This document shows positions 1 to 8,927 of a stretch of 63,530 bases of DNA, piece after piece. Source of the DNA: Oceanispirochaeta sp. M1 (GTDB lineage: Bacteria > Spirochaetota > Spirochaetia > DSM-2461); NCBI RefSeq assembly GCF_003346715.1, contig NZ_QQPQ01000032.1, positions 1-63,530 of the forward strand, given 5' to 3'. The position numbers and the translations under genes were made by a program. Under the pieces are notes generated by a model, which did no database searches, was not told where the DNA came from, and was given only the letters and a program-made list of their open reading frames with translations. The number at the start of each line of letters is the position of its first letter. Position 1 is the first letter of the stretch.

Positions 1-90
1 CTGATAATGATAAAACTTGGTGACACAGGGGCAAACTAAGGTGCTGTTTATAGATTTAACATAAGAATATTCAGGAAAGGATTGTGGACC
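1..90. other. Unassigned left edge
   Basis: I see no complete gene here. On the plus strand the first 12 codons are open and then stop at position 37-39, which could be the end of a gene starting outside the window, but nothing identifies it. Confidence 0.3.
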
Positions 91-129
91 AAAAAAAGAG
101 CTGCTGCAATTTTACTTTTGCAACAGCTC
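91..129 (-). terminator. Intrinsic terminator of the rplS operon
   Basis: Read on the minus strand, a 12-bp stem (one G-T pair) spans 129 to 98 with an 8-nt loop. It is followed directly by seven T residues (complement of 97-91). It lies just behind the rplS stop codon, so it should end the ffh-rpsP-khpA-rimM-trmD-rplS transcript. Confidence 0.93.
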
Positions 130-149
130 CTTCATTAACTGAAAAATGA

Positions 150-518
150 TTAGTTGGCTTTAGTTGCAGATTTTCTCTTAATCAACTCTTTAACCTTAGC
201 GGCTTTACCAACTCTGTCACGGATATAGTAGAGCTTGGAACGTCTTACTTTTCCACATCTAATTACATCAATTTTTTCAATTTTAGGTGAGTGAATGGGG
301 AAAATTCTCTCCACTCCGACACCATAGGAAATCTTACGAACAGTAACTGTTCTGTTGATTCCTGTATTGTTCAATGCAATAACGAGTCCTTCATAAATCT
401 GAATTCTTTCGTTTTTACCTTCGATAATCTTAAAGTGTACCTTGATGGTATCACCAATTCTGAAGTTCTCAGCGTTATCCTTTAACTGTTCAGCTTCAAC
501 AGCGCGAATAATATCCAT
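150..518 (-). CDS. rplS: 50S ribosomal protein L19
   Basis: L19 is a large-subunit ribosomal protein at the interface with the small subunit. The 122-residue length is normal for the family. The conserved blocks IYEGLVIA and [15 protein letters not shown] are present, followed by a basic C-terminus. The ATG overlaps the trmD stop codon (TAATG), and an AGGAGG inside the end of trmD lies 8 nt upstream, so translation is coupled. It is the last gene of a classic rpsP-rimM-trmD-rplS arrangement and is followed by a strong terminator. Confidence 0.98.
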   Translation of the reverse strand: MDIIRAVEAEQLKDNAENFRIGDTIKVHFKIIEGKNERIQIYEGLVIALNNTGINRTVTVRKISYGVGVERIFPIHSPKIEKIDVIRCGKVRRSKLYYIRDRVGKAAKVKELIKRKSATKAN

Positions 519-1210
519 TACTTCATCCTCCTGTCAAATTCTACTTCATCCAGTAAATCCGGACGGTTTTTAATAGTTTTTTCCAAACGTCTTTCATGCC
601 GCCATTTTACAATTTTAGCATGATGTCCGGATAGTAAAATGTCTGGAACTTTAATGTCCCTGAACACCTCGGGTCTTGTGTAATGAGGGTATTCCAGAAG
701 TTTTCCCTGAAAACTTTCTTCTTTCAGAGATTCCTGGGTTATTACCCCGTCACAAAGCCGGTAAATGCTGTCAATGACTACCAATGATGCAATTTCACCG
801 GAGGATATAACATAATCTCCAATGCAAACTTCATCATCAACATATAGATCAATGATCCTTTGGTCAATGCCCTCATACCGGCCGCATATGAGTACTATCT
901 CTTTCTCCTGTGACAGCTCGTCGGCAATCTTCTGTGTATAACTAACTCCTGAAGGAGTAGGAAATACTGTCCGAATATCCGATGCTTTTACAGAATCAAG
1001 GGCAAGAGCAAGAGGTTCAGTCTTAAGGACCATACCCGCACCCCCGCCATACGGTGCATCATCACAGGTTCTGTGCTTATCTAAAGCAAAATCCCTGATG
1101 TTTACCAGATTGTACTCAATCAAACCCTTATCTACGGCCTTCTTCATGATAGAACTGCTGAAAAATGCTTCCACTATTTCAGGAAACAAAGTCAAAATTG
1201 TGAATTTCAA
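518..1210 (-). CDS. trmD: tRNA (guanine-N1)-methyltransferase TrmD
   Basis: TrmD methylates G37 of tRNAs that read codons starting with C, using S-adenosylmethionine, which prevents +1 frameshifting. It belongs to the SPOUT (knotted) class. The knot motifs CGRYEGID (residues 109-116) and [10 protein letters not shown] (130-139) are intact, as is the YPHYTRP block near residue 175. The length of 230 residues is slightly short but complete. It overlaps the rimM stop by 4 nt and rplS by 1 nt, consistent with one co-translated operon. Confidence 0.98.
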   Translation of the reverse strand: MKFTILTLFPEIVEAFFSSSIMKKAVDKGLIEYNLVNIRDFALDKHRTCDDAPYGGGAGMVLKTEPLALALDSVKASDIRTVFPTPSGVSYTQKIADELSQEKEIVLICGRYEGIDQRIIDLYVDDEVCIGDYVISSGEIASLVVIDSIYRLCDGVITQESLKEESFQGKLLEYPHYTRPEVFRDIKVPDILLSGHHAKIVKWRHERRLEKTIKNRPDLLDEVEFDRRMK

Positions 1211-1707
1211 TCTAAAATCCAGCCTTCAAGCAATTCTACAGTTTTCTTATCCGTATCAATCTTTCCGATAAATACCGAATTGAAGGGAACAAGTTTGCTA
1301 CCTTCTTCAGTATCAACTTCAAGCAGATCATCCGATGCGGAATTAAGTATGGTACGAATCTTTCCTACCGACTTTCCTTCCAGTATCAGTTCACTACCCG
1401 CCAGATCAGCAAGATAGAATTCTCCGTCTTCAAGCTTTGACGCCAGTGTGCGGGGAACCCAAATATCCCAGCCGCTCAGCAGCTTGCCGTCTTCCGGATT
1501 ATCAACCCCTTTGAGCTTTATAAGCACTTCACCACCAAGGGGAATTACTTTCTCGATCTCAAAACTACGGGTTCTTTCTTTGTTTTTCAGGGTGATCAGA
1601 GTCAAATCATAGAAATGATCATATTCACCTGAATAACTCATGATTTTAAGATAGCCCTTAATACCGTGAGTCTTTCGAACCCGGCCAATGGCTATTTCTG
1701 CTAACAT
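1207..1707 (-). CDS. rimM: Ribosome maturation factor RimM
   Basis: RimM binds ribosomal protein S19 and helps assemble the 30S head. The 166-residue protein has the expected two-part organisation: an N-terminal beta-barrel beginning with IGRVRKTHGIKGYLK (around residues 7-21) and a C-terminal PRC-barrel (about 92-166) containing VPFNSVFIGKID. It starts with the ATG that overlaps the last base of the khpA stop, and it overlaps trmD by 4 nt. Its position between khpA and trmD is the standard bacterial order. Confidence 0.96.
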   Translation of the reverse strand: MLAEIAIGRVRKTHGIKGYLKIMSYSGEYDHFYDLTLITLKNKERTRSFEIEKVIPLGGEVLIKLKGVDNPEDGKLLSGWDIWVPRTLASKLEDGEFYLADLAGSELILEGKSVGKIRTILNSASDDLLEVDTEEGSKLVPFNSVFIGKIDTDKKTVELLEGWILD

Positions 1708-1940
1708 TAGTCCAGAATTTCCAGCACAAACCGCTTGCCTGTCTTGTTGGCAGAAGCAGAGAGGATTGTTCGGACTGCTTTCGCAATGCGTCCGTGTTTA
1801 CCTATGACTTTACCAATGTCGTCATCGGCAACTTTAAGTTCAATGATTGTAGATTTTTCACCCTCAATCATATTCACCATGACACTGTCTGAGTCATCTA
1901 CGAGAGATTTTGCTATAAATTCTACTAAGTCTTTTTCCAT
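1707..1940 (-). CDS. khpA: KhpA-type single KH-domain RNA-binding protein
   Basis: This 77-residue protein is a single type II KH domain. The RNA-binding GxxG loop is visible as GKHG at residues 47-50 within IGKVIGKHGRIAK. The family (formerly YlqC, also called UPF0109) binds RNA and in several bacteria partners with KhpB/Jag. It sits between rpsP and rimM, the usual place for khpA, and overlaps rimM by one base. No Jag gene is present in this window. Confidence 0.95.
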   Translation of the reverse strand: MEKDLVEFIAKSLVDDSDSVMVNMIEGEKSTIIELKVADDDIGKVIGKHGRIAKAVRTILSASANKTGKRFVLEILD

Positions 1941-1954
1941 GTCAGCTCCAGGAA

Positions 1955-2203
1955 CTATTTAATAAAGAAGTTATTCTTGTTCAGAAGTTTACGAACAGTC
2001 AAAGTGGGCTGTGCACCCTTTTCAAGCCATTCACGAACTTTATCTTCTTTAAACTTTACCTGTTTGTCTTCAGCTTCAACAGGATGATAGTAACCCAGTT
2101 CTTCAATAGTTCTTCCGTCTCTGGGTGATCTGGAATCCATAACTACTATTCTGTAATAGGGACGCCTTTTAGCTCCCATTCTTTTTAATCTAATCTTAAC
2201 CAC
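1955..2203 (-). CDS. rpsP: 30S ribosomal protein S16
   Basis: S16 is an early 30S assembly protein. The N-terminal signature [20 protein letters not shown] and the following DSRSPRDGR block are unmistakable, and 82 residues is a normal length. It lies 17 bp behind ffh and 14 bp ahead of khpA on the same strand. It is expected to be transcribed from the promoter in front of ffh, since no separate promoter is obvious in the short gap. Confidence 0.98.
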   Translation of the reverse strand: MVKIRLKRMGAKRRPYYRIVVMDSRSPRDGRTIEELGYYHPVEAEDKQVKFKEDKVREWLEKGAQPTLTVRKLLNKNNFFIK

Positions 2204-2220
2204 TATTATTCTCCTACTGT

Positions 2221-3555
2221 TTAAGACATTCCACCAAACTGCTGCATCAGCTGAGCCTGGTATTTCTTATTTTTGCTGATTTTTTTCATCATCAGCCTCA
2301 TTTTCTCAAAATTCTTGATAAGGCGGTTAACATCAGCCACAGTCGATCCGCTACCCAGGGCAATACGCCTTTTACGTGGTGGACCGATAATCCGGTGATT
2401 TCTCCTTTCCTTAAAAGTCATCGAGAGAATGATCGCCTCTTCGCGCTTCAATGCAGCTTCATCAATATCGTCTTCATTAACCTTCCCTGCCAATCCGGGA
2501 AGCATGCCGACGAGGGACTGAACACTGCCCATCTTCCGCATCCGTTGAAACTGATCCAGATAATCTTCAAGATTGAAAGTGGCCGAGGCCATCTTCTTCT
2601 GAAGTTCCAGAGCTTCTTCTTCAGAGGCTGTCTCCTGAGCCTTTTCAACCAGAGATACAATATCACCCATTCCCAAAATTCGGGAGGCGATTCTCTCAGG
2701 ATAGAAAGGTTCAAGATTCTCTATCTTTTCACCGACTCCGATATACTTAATTGCTTTTCCTGTGATGCTCTTGAGGGATAGAGCCGCACCACCGCGTGTA
2801 TCGGAGTCAAATTTACTTAATATAACACCTGTGAGATCCAGTTCTTCATCAAACGTCTTCGCAATATCAACGGCACTCTGCCCTGTCATTGCATCGGCAA
2901 CAAGAATTGTCTCATCAGGTTTAACAGCATCTTTAATCTCACGGATCTGCTTCATCAAGTCAGCATCAATCTGAAGACGTCCGGCAGTATCAAAGATTAC
3001 TGTATTAAACTGAAACTTTTTAGCGTGTTTAAGCGCATTTTTGGCCACTTTTACAGGGTTTTTCGCATCTTCTGCGTAAACTTCTACCCCGATCTGTTCT
3101 CCAAGTACCTTTAGCTGCTGAACAGCTGCAGGTCTTGCAAGGTCACAGGCAACCAGTAAGGGTCGTCTGCCTTCTGACTTAAGGCGGCTGGCCAATTTTG
3201 CCGCTGTAGTCGTTTTACCGGCACCGTTAAGTCCCAGAAACAGAATAGAAGACACAGTATCGGGACCTTTAAGCTCCAAATCCTGTTTACTGTCTCCCAG
3301 AAGACTGACCATTCGATCATAAACCAGTTTTATGAACATCTGGCTGGGATCTACGGCTTTTAATACCTTTTCACCCCGTGCTTCTTCGATAGTGCTGTTC
3401 ACAAACCGGCGTACAACCCTGACGTTTACATCAGCATCAAGAAGCGCCAATTTAATTTCATTGACTGCATCTTCAATATTTTTGTCTGAGATTTTTGCCT
3501 GTCCGGAAAGCTGTCTGGACAGATCAGAAAATTTCTCTGTTAATTTTTCAAGCAT
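2221..3555 (-). CDS. ffh: Signal recognition particle GTPase Ffh
   Basis: Ffh is the protein part of the bacterial SRP. It binds 4.5S RNA and the signal sequences of nascent membrane proteins, and docks on FtsY. The order is a helical N domain (1-95), a G domain with the P-loop [10 protein letters not shown] (108-117) and DTAGR (189-193), and a methionine-rich M domain (about 300-444) with [19 protein letters not shown] and MMKK. The length of 444 residues is typical. A strong sigma70 promoter sits 34-62 bp upstream of the ATG, making this the head of the ribosomal operon. Confidence 0.98.
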   Translation of the reverse strand: MLEKLTEKFSDLSRQLSGQAKISDKNIEDAVNEIKLALLDADVNVRVVRRFVNSTIEEARGEKVLKAVDPSQMFIKLVYDRMVSLLGDSKQDLELKGPDTVSSILFLGLNGAGKTTTAAKLASRLKSEGRRPLLVACDLARPAAVQQLKVLGEQIGVEVYAEDAKNPVKVAKNALKHAKKFQFNTVIFDTAGRLQIDADLMKQIREIKDAVKPDETILVADAMTGQSAVDIAKTFDEELDLTGVILSKFDSDTRGGAALSLKSITGKAIKYIGVGEKIENLEPFYPERIASRILGMGDIVSLVEKAQETASEEEALELQKKMASATFNLEDYLDQFQRMRKMGSVQSLVGMLPGLAGKVNEDDIDEAALKREEAIILSMTFKERRNHRIIGPPRKRRIALGSGSTVADVNRLIKNFEKMRLMMKKISKNKKYQAQLMQQFGGMS

Positions 3556-3588
3556 ATTTTATTTCAAACCTTCATTAACTATCCAGTT

Positions 3589-3617
3589 TTTATACAGATA
3601 TTCTGAGCTTCTGTCAA
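3589..3617 (-). promoter_or_regulatory. Sigma70 promoter of the ffh-rplS operon
   Basis: On the minus strand, TTGACA (complement of 3612-3617) and TATAAA (3589-3594) are separated by exactly 17 bp. This is a full-consensus -35 and a five-of-six -10. Transcription would start about 25 nt before the ffh ATG. Confidence 0.85.
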
Positions 3618-3666
3618 CAGTTGAAGACATATTTCTGAGTAATGAAAATAGAAATAAAATCATTTA

Positions 3667-5109
3667 TCACTGTACTTTAAAATAATGCTTATTCAGGTAT
3701 CTGATTCTGGATTCAGCCTTAAAGCGCTCTTCTGTCACAGGGAACTCTCTTTTAATCATAAGGTACAGCTCCATGGCAGTTTCAAGTGACTGACCTGTCC
3801 CCGGTTTTTCATAGCTCAGGGCCAGTTGATACAGTTCAGCAGCAGCCAGCTGATTAAGATCCACAGGAAGTTCTTTTACTTCTGCTACAGATTCTTCAAC
3901 GGGGAGGGCAATCACTTCAGATTCCACGGATGAAACTGCTTCCTGATCACCAGGAGCTGTATTTATTGCAGCATCACCGTCAGTTTCTATTTGTTCCGGT
4001 TTAAGATCAGTTACAGTAGGGGGAGTCTCTTCTTCTACATTGCTGTTACGTTCTGCAGCTCCCGTCCTTTCAGGGCTATTACTTTTATCTATGCTTAAAA
4101 CTTTCTGTTCAGATTCGCCTTTCAGCAAATCCTGCTTCATAAAGACAAGATCTGCATTATATTCACCGCTGTTCTTCACAGTGAATGCAAAACGGGTTCT
4201 TCCTGAGGCGGGGTCGTATGATTTATCACGAAGTTTCAGTTCAGAACTGCCGCTGCTGGAAAGGAAGACCCAGCCGGTCCCCTGCAGATTAATTATCAAT
4301 TTTCCTGATGAATCTGTACTGAGATTATAATCACTTTCACTTATGGGAGTATTTTCTGCAACTGATGCAGGAGCCGGTACAGCTTCTTCCCTTACAGGTT
4401 CCGGACTCTCATCTGCTGCAATTAATGGAACAGGTTCTGTGTTTTCCACTGTCACTTCTTCTACAACAATAACCGGTTCTTCTATTCTACTGTTAGGTCT
4501 CTCCTCATCTTTGTCCGCCTTAATTACAAGAGGGAGAAGAGGATTTGAGAGAATTTCATCCATTTCTGACGGCAGTTCATCATTTATGACTTTATTTTCA
4601 GTCTTATTATATTCCATAAGACCGTCGGTTATATCTGTTTCAGGAGCTGCCGGCAACTCTTTCTCAATTACAACGGTCTCAGTTATTACAGGCTCCAAAG
4701 GAAATACTATATCGGGAATATCTTCTGATGTTTCCACCGTCTCAGGTTCTGACTCTGTGTATTCTATTTTCTCTGGCTGTTCATCGGGAACAAGCTCTTC
4801 CGGAGGAACAGGTCTGGATTTCATTCCGCCTCTTGGAGGTATGCTTTTATGAGTAGTCTCCTCATCTTCCAGATTCTCTTCCCATTCTGGTTCCTGTTCA
4901 GGTTCCTCTATAAATTCTGATGAATCATCAGATACCGTATCAGGAGATATATCAGCCTGTTGTTGGCCCTCAGAGCCTTGCGGGACATCAGCTGTTGTTT
5001 CTTCTGTTGAATCACTTTGAGTCTGCTCAGGAGCTTCCTCGGTTGTTTTACAGGAGAATAACAGAATAAAGCAGATGAGTAGAAAGGAGAGTCTGTTCTT
5101 ATGGTGCAT
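3667..5109 (-). CDS. Acidic, Pro/Glu-rich lipoprotein
   Basis: I do not recognise the family. The start at 5109 gives a short basic N-terminus, a hydrophobic stretch and a lipobox ending FSC (Cys20), so it should be a secreted, lipid-anchored protein. A longer reading from 5286 is possible but would bury this signal. Residues about 22-260 are highly acidic and low complexity, rich in E, P, T and S. A compact beta-rich part around residues 265-340 contains GTGWVFLSSSG. The C-terminal 70 residues look like a tetratricopeptide-type helical repeat. It overlaps the preceding membrane protein by 11 nt and probably belongs to the smc transcript. The start and lipoprotein nature are inferred; the function is unknown. 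Confidence 0.75.
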   Translation of the reverse strand: MHHKNRLSFLLICFILLFSCKTTEEAPEQTQSDSTEETTADVPQGSEGQQQADISPDTVSDDSSEFIEEPEQEPEWEENLEDEETTHKSIPPRGGMKSRPVPPEELVPDEQPEKIEYTESEPETVETSEDIPDIVFPLEPVITETVVIEKELPAAPETDITDGLMEYNKTENKVINDELPSEMDEILSNPLLPLVIKADKDEERPNSRIEEPVIVVEEVTVENTEPVPLIAADESPEPVREEAVPAPASVAENTPISESDYNLSTDSSGKLIINLQGTGWVFLSSSGSSELKLRDKSYDPASGRTRFAFTVKNSGEYNADLVFMKQDLLKGESEQKVLSIDKSNSPERTGAAERNSNVEEETPPTVTDLKPEQIETDGDAAINTAPGDQEAVSSVESEVIALPVEESVAEVKELPVDLNQLAAAELYQLALSYEKPGTGQSLETAMELYLMIKREFPVTEERFKAESRIRYLNKHYFKVQ

Positions 5110-5491
5110 TTTTGAGAATATCCCATACCAGTTTATGATTGGCTTCAGTAAAGTAATCAATATCCGAGGCATCCGGTTCGATCCAGAGTCTGGATACTTC
5201 TTCTTCAGTCCATTTAAAGTTTTTATTTCTATAAAGATCCATTGAGAGATCAAGCTCCTCAATAACCTCGGGATAAAGCAGTTCACTGCGGTTTCTTATC
5301 TGTGTTGTCTGATTAAGTCTGGCCGTATCGTAGGCCATTTTCCTCTGTTCCATGGCATTCACAGATTGGTCTTCCATATAATCTCTCAGGACAAGAATTC
5401 CAACAATCACAAAAATCAGAAGGAGTGTTGATCCTCCGATTATGAGAAAGACTTTCTTATTGATTGAACTGAGAAACTTAGGAAGCTTCAT
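5099..5491 (-). CDS. Membrane-anchored protein of unknown function
   Basis: This 130-residue protein begins with a short basic segment (KLPKFLSSINKK) and one strong transmembrane helix (about 14-34). The remaining ~95 residues are soluble and probably periplasmic. They are rich in charged residues with several WT/W positions and contain no family motif that I recognise. Its start lies inside the 3' end of smc (14-nt overlap) and its end overlaps the lipoprotein gene by 11 nt. The three genes are therefore translationally coupled. A role with the lipoprotein at the envelope is a guess from position only. Confidence 0.7.
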   Translation of the reverse strand: MKLPKFLSSINKKVFLIIGGSTLLLIFVIVGILVLRDYMEDQSVNAMEQRKMAYDTARLNQTTQIRNRSELLYPEVIEELDLSMDLYRNKNFKWTEEEVSRLWIEPDASDIDYFTEANHKLVWDILKNAP

Positions 5492-8270
5492 TGGCAGATT
5501 CTCCTATCTTCATGGCTATCAGTTTGGATACTCCAGACTCCTGCATGGTTATACCCAGCAGTGTCTTGGCACCTGTTACAGTTTTCTTATTATGTGTGAT
5601 GACAATAAACTGTGATTCAGCACCAAAGTCCATCAGCACATTGATAAAACGCTGAATATTTGCTTCATCCAGTGCTGCATCAATTTCATCAAGGATACAG
5701 AATGGTGAAGGTTTAACTTTGTATGTGGCAAAAAGGAGGGCTACTCCAGTCAGGGAACGTTCTCCACCTGACAACAAAGAAATGTTCTCCAGTTTCTTAC
5801 CGGGAGGCTGAGCATAAATTTCAATTCCAGATTCAAGGATATTTTCCGGATCAAGAAGTTTCAGTTCAGCCCGGCCTCCACCGAACATTCTTCTGAAAAC
5901 ATCATTGAAATTCTTTTTTATTTCATTGTATGTCTTCTGGAACAGAGCGGCAGACTCTTTTTTTATTTCACTGGTAACCTGTCTCAGATGATCTTTTGCG
6001 GTTCGAAGGTCTTCCAGTTGATTATTCAGAAAATCATAGCGTTCTTTGACTTCAGAAAATTCCTCGGGAGCCATCAGGTTGACTTGTCCCAGGGCTCTCA
6101 GTTTGTCCCGTGTTGTGGAATAGTCTTTTTTCATATCCTGCCGGTTTTTATTAAGACCGGGCAGCCGATCAAGATAATTTTTTATATCCGAAGAGTTATT
6201 TTCAATGAAATTCTGGCAGAGATCCTGAAGATCTGTAGAGATATGCTGATGTTCAAGACTGACTTTTTCAAGATTCAGCAGCAGTTTCTGGAGGTCGCTG
6301 TTTTTCTTTTTAAGAGCACCCTCTTCTCCGCTGACATCTTTTGTTCTGCTCTGTATTGATTTTTCAAGATTTTTAAGTTTTTTTAGAAGTTCCTTTTTTG
6401 ACTCATCATGAGCGTTCATCTGATTCTGAGAAGCCGTGATTTTGTTCAGAATCTCTTTGCCCCTCTCTTTGACTCTTTTAATTTCATCGAGATTGACACC
6501 TATCTGCTCTTCTATGCCCCGTATCTCTTTCTGAAGAGCGGCAATACCATCTTCAATAGCAGTAATCTGAGTGGCCATGCGGGCCTTGTTTACCCTGAGT
6601 TCTTCAAGTGTATTTCTGAATTGCTGAATTTTGCTGTTGAGCTGTCTGGATTCTTCGGTTTTATTCTGAACAGTCTCCCTGAATTTTTTAAGATTCAGTG
6701 TTATAGATTCAAGTTCATCATCGATGTCTCTTTTTTTACTGATAATACCGCTGGGAGCAAGAAATTCCTCAAGGAAATCAGGAAGAGCATCAGCCAGCTT
6801 ATGAATGGATTCTTCTAAAGAGACCAGACCTGCCTGAAAATCTTTCAGAATCTGTACACCCGAATCCCATATTTCAGAATCGTCTTTTCCATGTCCCACA
6901 CGTGAGGAATCATCAAAAAGTCTTATTTTACCTTCCAGCTGAATCTGAACAGTCTTGAGTTTAGATACAACATTCTCTTCAAGTTCTTTTTTCTTCTTTA
7001 TTGAAAAACCGGAATCCTTGAGTCCCTGATCAAGCTGATGTACAATATTGTCAGTCAGATTTCTGAGTTTAAGCTGAAGGCTTTCTCTGTCTTTCTCACC
7101 CTGCACTATTCTTTCTTCAGTCTCTTTGATGATGCGGTTATTCTCATCAATCCCCGTTTCGGCGGATTTAATATTCCTTTCAAAGTTAATGATATTATTT
7201 TCCAGGTCTTTCAGTTGATCCCGAAATCCCTGAAGAGAGTCTTTTCTGGTTCTTTCTTCTTTCTGAAGGCCCTCTTTTTTGTCGAGAAGGTCTTTCTCTT
7301 TCTGAGCGAGTCCCTGATGCTGCTTATCCAGCTCAGTCTGCTGTTCATTGAACATTTTGATTCTGTCAGCCAGATTCTCTTTTTCCAGATCAAGTCCGTA
7401 AAGTTGTTTCTGGTCTTCAATCAGTTCATTCTCCATTGAATTGACGGCATCAAGATTGCTGGCCAGATTTCCATTGAGCTGGAGTATTTCTCCTTCAATC
7501 TGTTGCTTCTTTTCAAGTTCGCTGTTTTTCTGACTATCTTTCTTTTCCTGCTGTTCTGTGAGCTGACTGAAGCGCAGGAGTTGCAGGTCTATATCAATTG
7601 AGGAGAGCTCTTCACGCAGCTGTCTGTATACAAGAGTTTTTTCAGACTGTTTTCTGAGAGTTTCATAATTCTTGCGAACTTCGCTGAGGATATTTTCAAC
7701 CTGGACCATATTTTCTTCTGTCCGTTTCAGTTTTCTTTCGGCTTCACTGCCCTTCATCTTGAAACGGGTGATACCGGCGGCTTCTTCGAAGAGATATCGT
7801 CTTTCTTCGGGTTTATTTGATAGAACCTGATCAATTTTACCCTGTTCCATGATCGAATAAGCGGATTTGCCTATTCCTGTATCATAAAAGATCTCTTTCA
7901 GTTCACGGAGCTTCACCAGAGTATTGTTGACAAAGTATTCGCTGTCTCCATTTCTGTAGAGTCTTCTTTTAATGGAAATTTCTGCAAGGTCGAGATCAAG
8001 ATAGTTTTCCTCGTTGGAAATAACCAATGTAACTTCTGCCACATTGAGGGCTTTACGGGCATCCGTACCATTGAAGATAACATCCTCCATCTTCTCGGCA
8101 CGCATATTTTTTGTAGACTGTTCACCCAGTACCCATTTCATTGCGTCTACTATATTACTTTTCCCGCAGCCGTTTGGCCCCAGGAGTGCTGTTATTCCGT
8201 CGGTGAAATCAATTTGGGTTCTGTCTGCAAAAGACTTGAAGCCCATCAGTTCAATGCGTTTAAGAAACAC
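5478..8270 (-). CDS. smc: Chromosome segregation ATPase SMC (short form)
   Basis: SMC proteins form ring-like ATPases that compact and segregate chromosomes. The Walker A GPNGCGKSN (31-39), the ABC signature LLSGGERS (around 827) and Walker B CILDEIDAALDE (around 860) are intact, so the ATPase head is complete. Between them are long heptad-rich coiled coils. At 930 residues the protein is about 250 shorter than typical bacterial SMC. The middle (about 430-525) has a charged, partly non-helical segment and not the usual glycine-containing hinge. The start is GTG with GGAGG only 4 nt upstream. ScpA and ScpB are not in this window. Confidence 0.92.
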   Translation of the reverse strand: MFLKRIELMGFKSFADRTQIDFTDGITALLGPNGCGKSNIVDAMKWVLGEQSTKNMRAEKMEDVIFNGTDARKALNVAEVTLVISNEENYLDLDLAEISIKRRLYRNGDSEYFVNNTLVKLRELKEIFYDTGIGKSAYSIMEQGKIDQVLSNKPEERRYLFEEAAGITRFKMKGSEAERKLKRTEENMVQVENILSEVRKNYETLRKQSEKTLVYRQLREELSSIDIDLQLLRFSQLTEQQEKKDSQKNSELEKKQQIEGEILQLNGNLASNLDAVNSMENELIEDQKQLYGLDLEKENLADRIKMFNEQQTELDKQHQGLAQKEKDLLDKKEGLQKEERTRKDSLQGFRDQLKDLENNIINFERNIKSAETGIDENNRIIKETEERIVQGEKDRESLQLKLRNLTDNIVHQLDQGLKDSGFSIKKKKELEENVVSKLKTVQIQLEGKIRLFDDSSRVGHGKDDSEIWDSGVQILKDFQAGLVSLEESIHKLADALPDFLEEFLAPSGIISKKRDIDDELESITLNLKKFRETVQNKTEESRQLNSKIQQFRNTLEELRVNKARMATQITAIEDGIAALQKEIRGIEEQIGVNLDEIKRVKERGKEILNKITASQNQMNAHDESKKELLKKLKNLEKSIQSRTKDVSGEEGALKKKNSDLQKLLLNLEKVSLEHQHISTDLQDLCQNFIENNSSDIKNYLDRLPGLNKNRQDMKKDYSTTRDKLRALGQVNLMAPEEFSEVKERYDFLNNQLEDLRTAKDHLRQVTSEIKKESAALFQKTYNEIKKNFNDVFRRMFGGGRAELKLLDPENILESGIEIYAQPPGKKLENISLLSGGERSLTGVALLFATYKVKPSPFCILDEIDAALDEANIQRFINVLMDFGAESQFIVITHNKKTVTGAKTLLGITMQESGVSKLIAMKIGESANEAS

Positions 8271-8309
8271 ATATCCTCCAGTTGTTTAAGGGTTTGTTGA
8301 TAACACTTA

Positions 8310-8338
8310 AATATATCACATGCTGAAAATTTGGTCAG
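8310..8338 (-). promoter_or_regulatory. Probable promoter of smc
   Basis: On the minus strand, CTGACC (complement of 8333-8338) and TATATT (8310-8315) are 17 bp apart, matching four and five of six sigma70 consensus positions. It lies 40-70 bp before the smc GTG and after the bpuR terminator. Confidence 0.55.
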
Positions 8339-8350
8339 GACTTATTTATA

Positions 8351-8375
8351 ATAAAAACCCGCCTTATGGCGGGTT
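8351..8375 (-). terminator. Intrinsic terminator of the bpuR-like gene
   Basis: A perfect 8-bp GC-rich stem (8356-8363 with 8368-8375) and a 4-nt loop are followed on the minus strand by TTTTTAT. It starts 21 bp after the bpuR-like stop codon and separates this gene from smc. Confidence 0.92.
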
Positions 8376-8395
8376 AAATGTAAGTAAGTGTTCTT

Positions 8396-8845
8396 TTAAG
8401 CTCTTTTCATATGAGAAGCAGCCTGGTCATAACCTTCAAGGAAAACATCCAGGTTCCTTTTAAAGACCCTGATTGAAACATTTTCATAATTTTCATCAGA
8501 ACCGACACGGCTTTCTGAAACTATGAGATACAGTTCCCTGTTTTTTGCTGCCTTGACTGTAAATTTGTATTTTCTCTTACCGGAACCTGTTTTAAGTTCA
8601 TGTTCCCAGTCAGGAACCTCAGCTTTGAGTTTTGTAACGGCAGTTTCAAGTATTTCGCTGAATTTAGCATAATCTTCAGAATATACAATCAGTGAAAAGC
8701 GGACAAACCGGTCATCCTTTTTTTTACTCTCTACCAGATTAAGAAAAAGATCTCCATAACGGTTTTCCTTTACATTAAAAAAATAGGTTAGACCCCCGTC
8801 TTCAACAAAACGTTTTAAAGTAAAGATTTCGCCTCTCTGTCCCAT
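8396..8845 (-). CDS. PUR-domain nucleic-acid-binding protein, BpuR-like
   Basis: The 149-residue protein begins MGQRGEIFTLK and has YFFNVKENRYGDLFLNLVES near residues 21-40. This closely recalls the Borrelia burgdorferi PUR-domain protein BpuR, which binds DNA and RNA and regulates gene expression. A second similar half (RKYKFTVKAAKNRELYLIVSES, about 92-113) fits the usual paired PUR repeat fold. It is followed by SIRVFKRNLDVFLEGY. It has its own promoter, a good ribosome binding site (AGAAGGA, 7 nt) and terminator, so it is a monocistronic, probably well expressed gene. Family assignment is from recalled similarity, not a search. Confidence 0.82.
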   Translation of the reverse strand: MGQRGEIFTLKRFVEDGGLTYFFNVKENRYGDLFLNLVESKKKDDRFVRFSLIVYSEDYAKFSEILETAVTKLKAEVPDWEHELKTGSGKRKYKFTVKAAKNRELYLIVSESRVGSDENYENVSIRVFKRNLDVFLEGYDQAASHMKRA

Positions 8846-8878
8846 TGTATATTCCTTCTCTTGTGATGTGTGAAGTGG

Positions 8879-8907
8879 ATCATATCGGAATTAGCTTGTA
8901 ATGACAA
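8879..8907 (-). promoter_or_regulatory. Sigma70 promoter of the bpuR-like gene
   Basis: On the minus strand, TTGTCA (complement of 8902-8907) and TATGAT (8879-8884) are 17 bp apart, five of six consensus bases each. Predicted transcription start is about 25 nt before the ATG at 8845. Confidence 0.8.
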
Positions 8908-8927
8908 GATCCACTTGAGCTGCATTA

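Noticed and set aside
1-39. Short open reading frame at the left edge
   Set aside because: Only 12 codons are visible before the stop and they match nothing I recognise.
4343-4852. 169-codon plus-strand ORF
   Set aside because: It lies wholly inside the acidic lipoprotein gene on the other strand and encodes a Ser/Thr-rich low-complexity mirror of that gene, without a ribosome binding site.
6408-6818. 136-codon plus-strand ORF and similar ones inside smc
   Set aside because: They are antisense shadows of coiled-coil coding sequence, rich in Phe and Leu from Glu/Lys codons, with no independent evidence.
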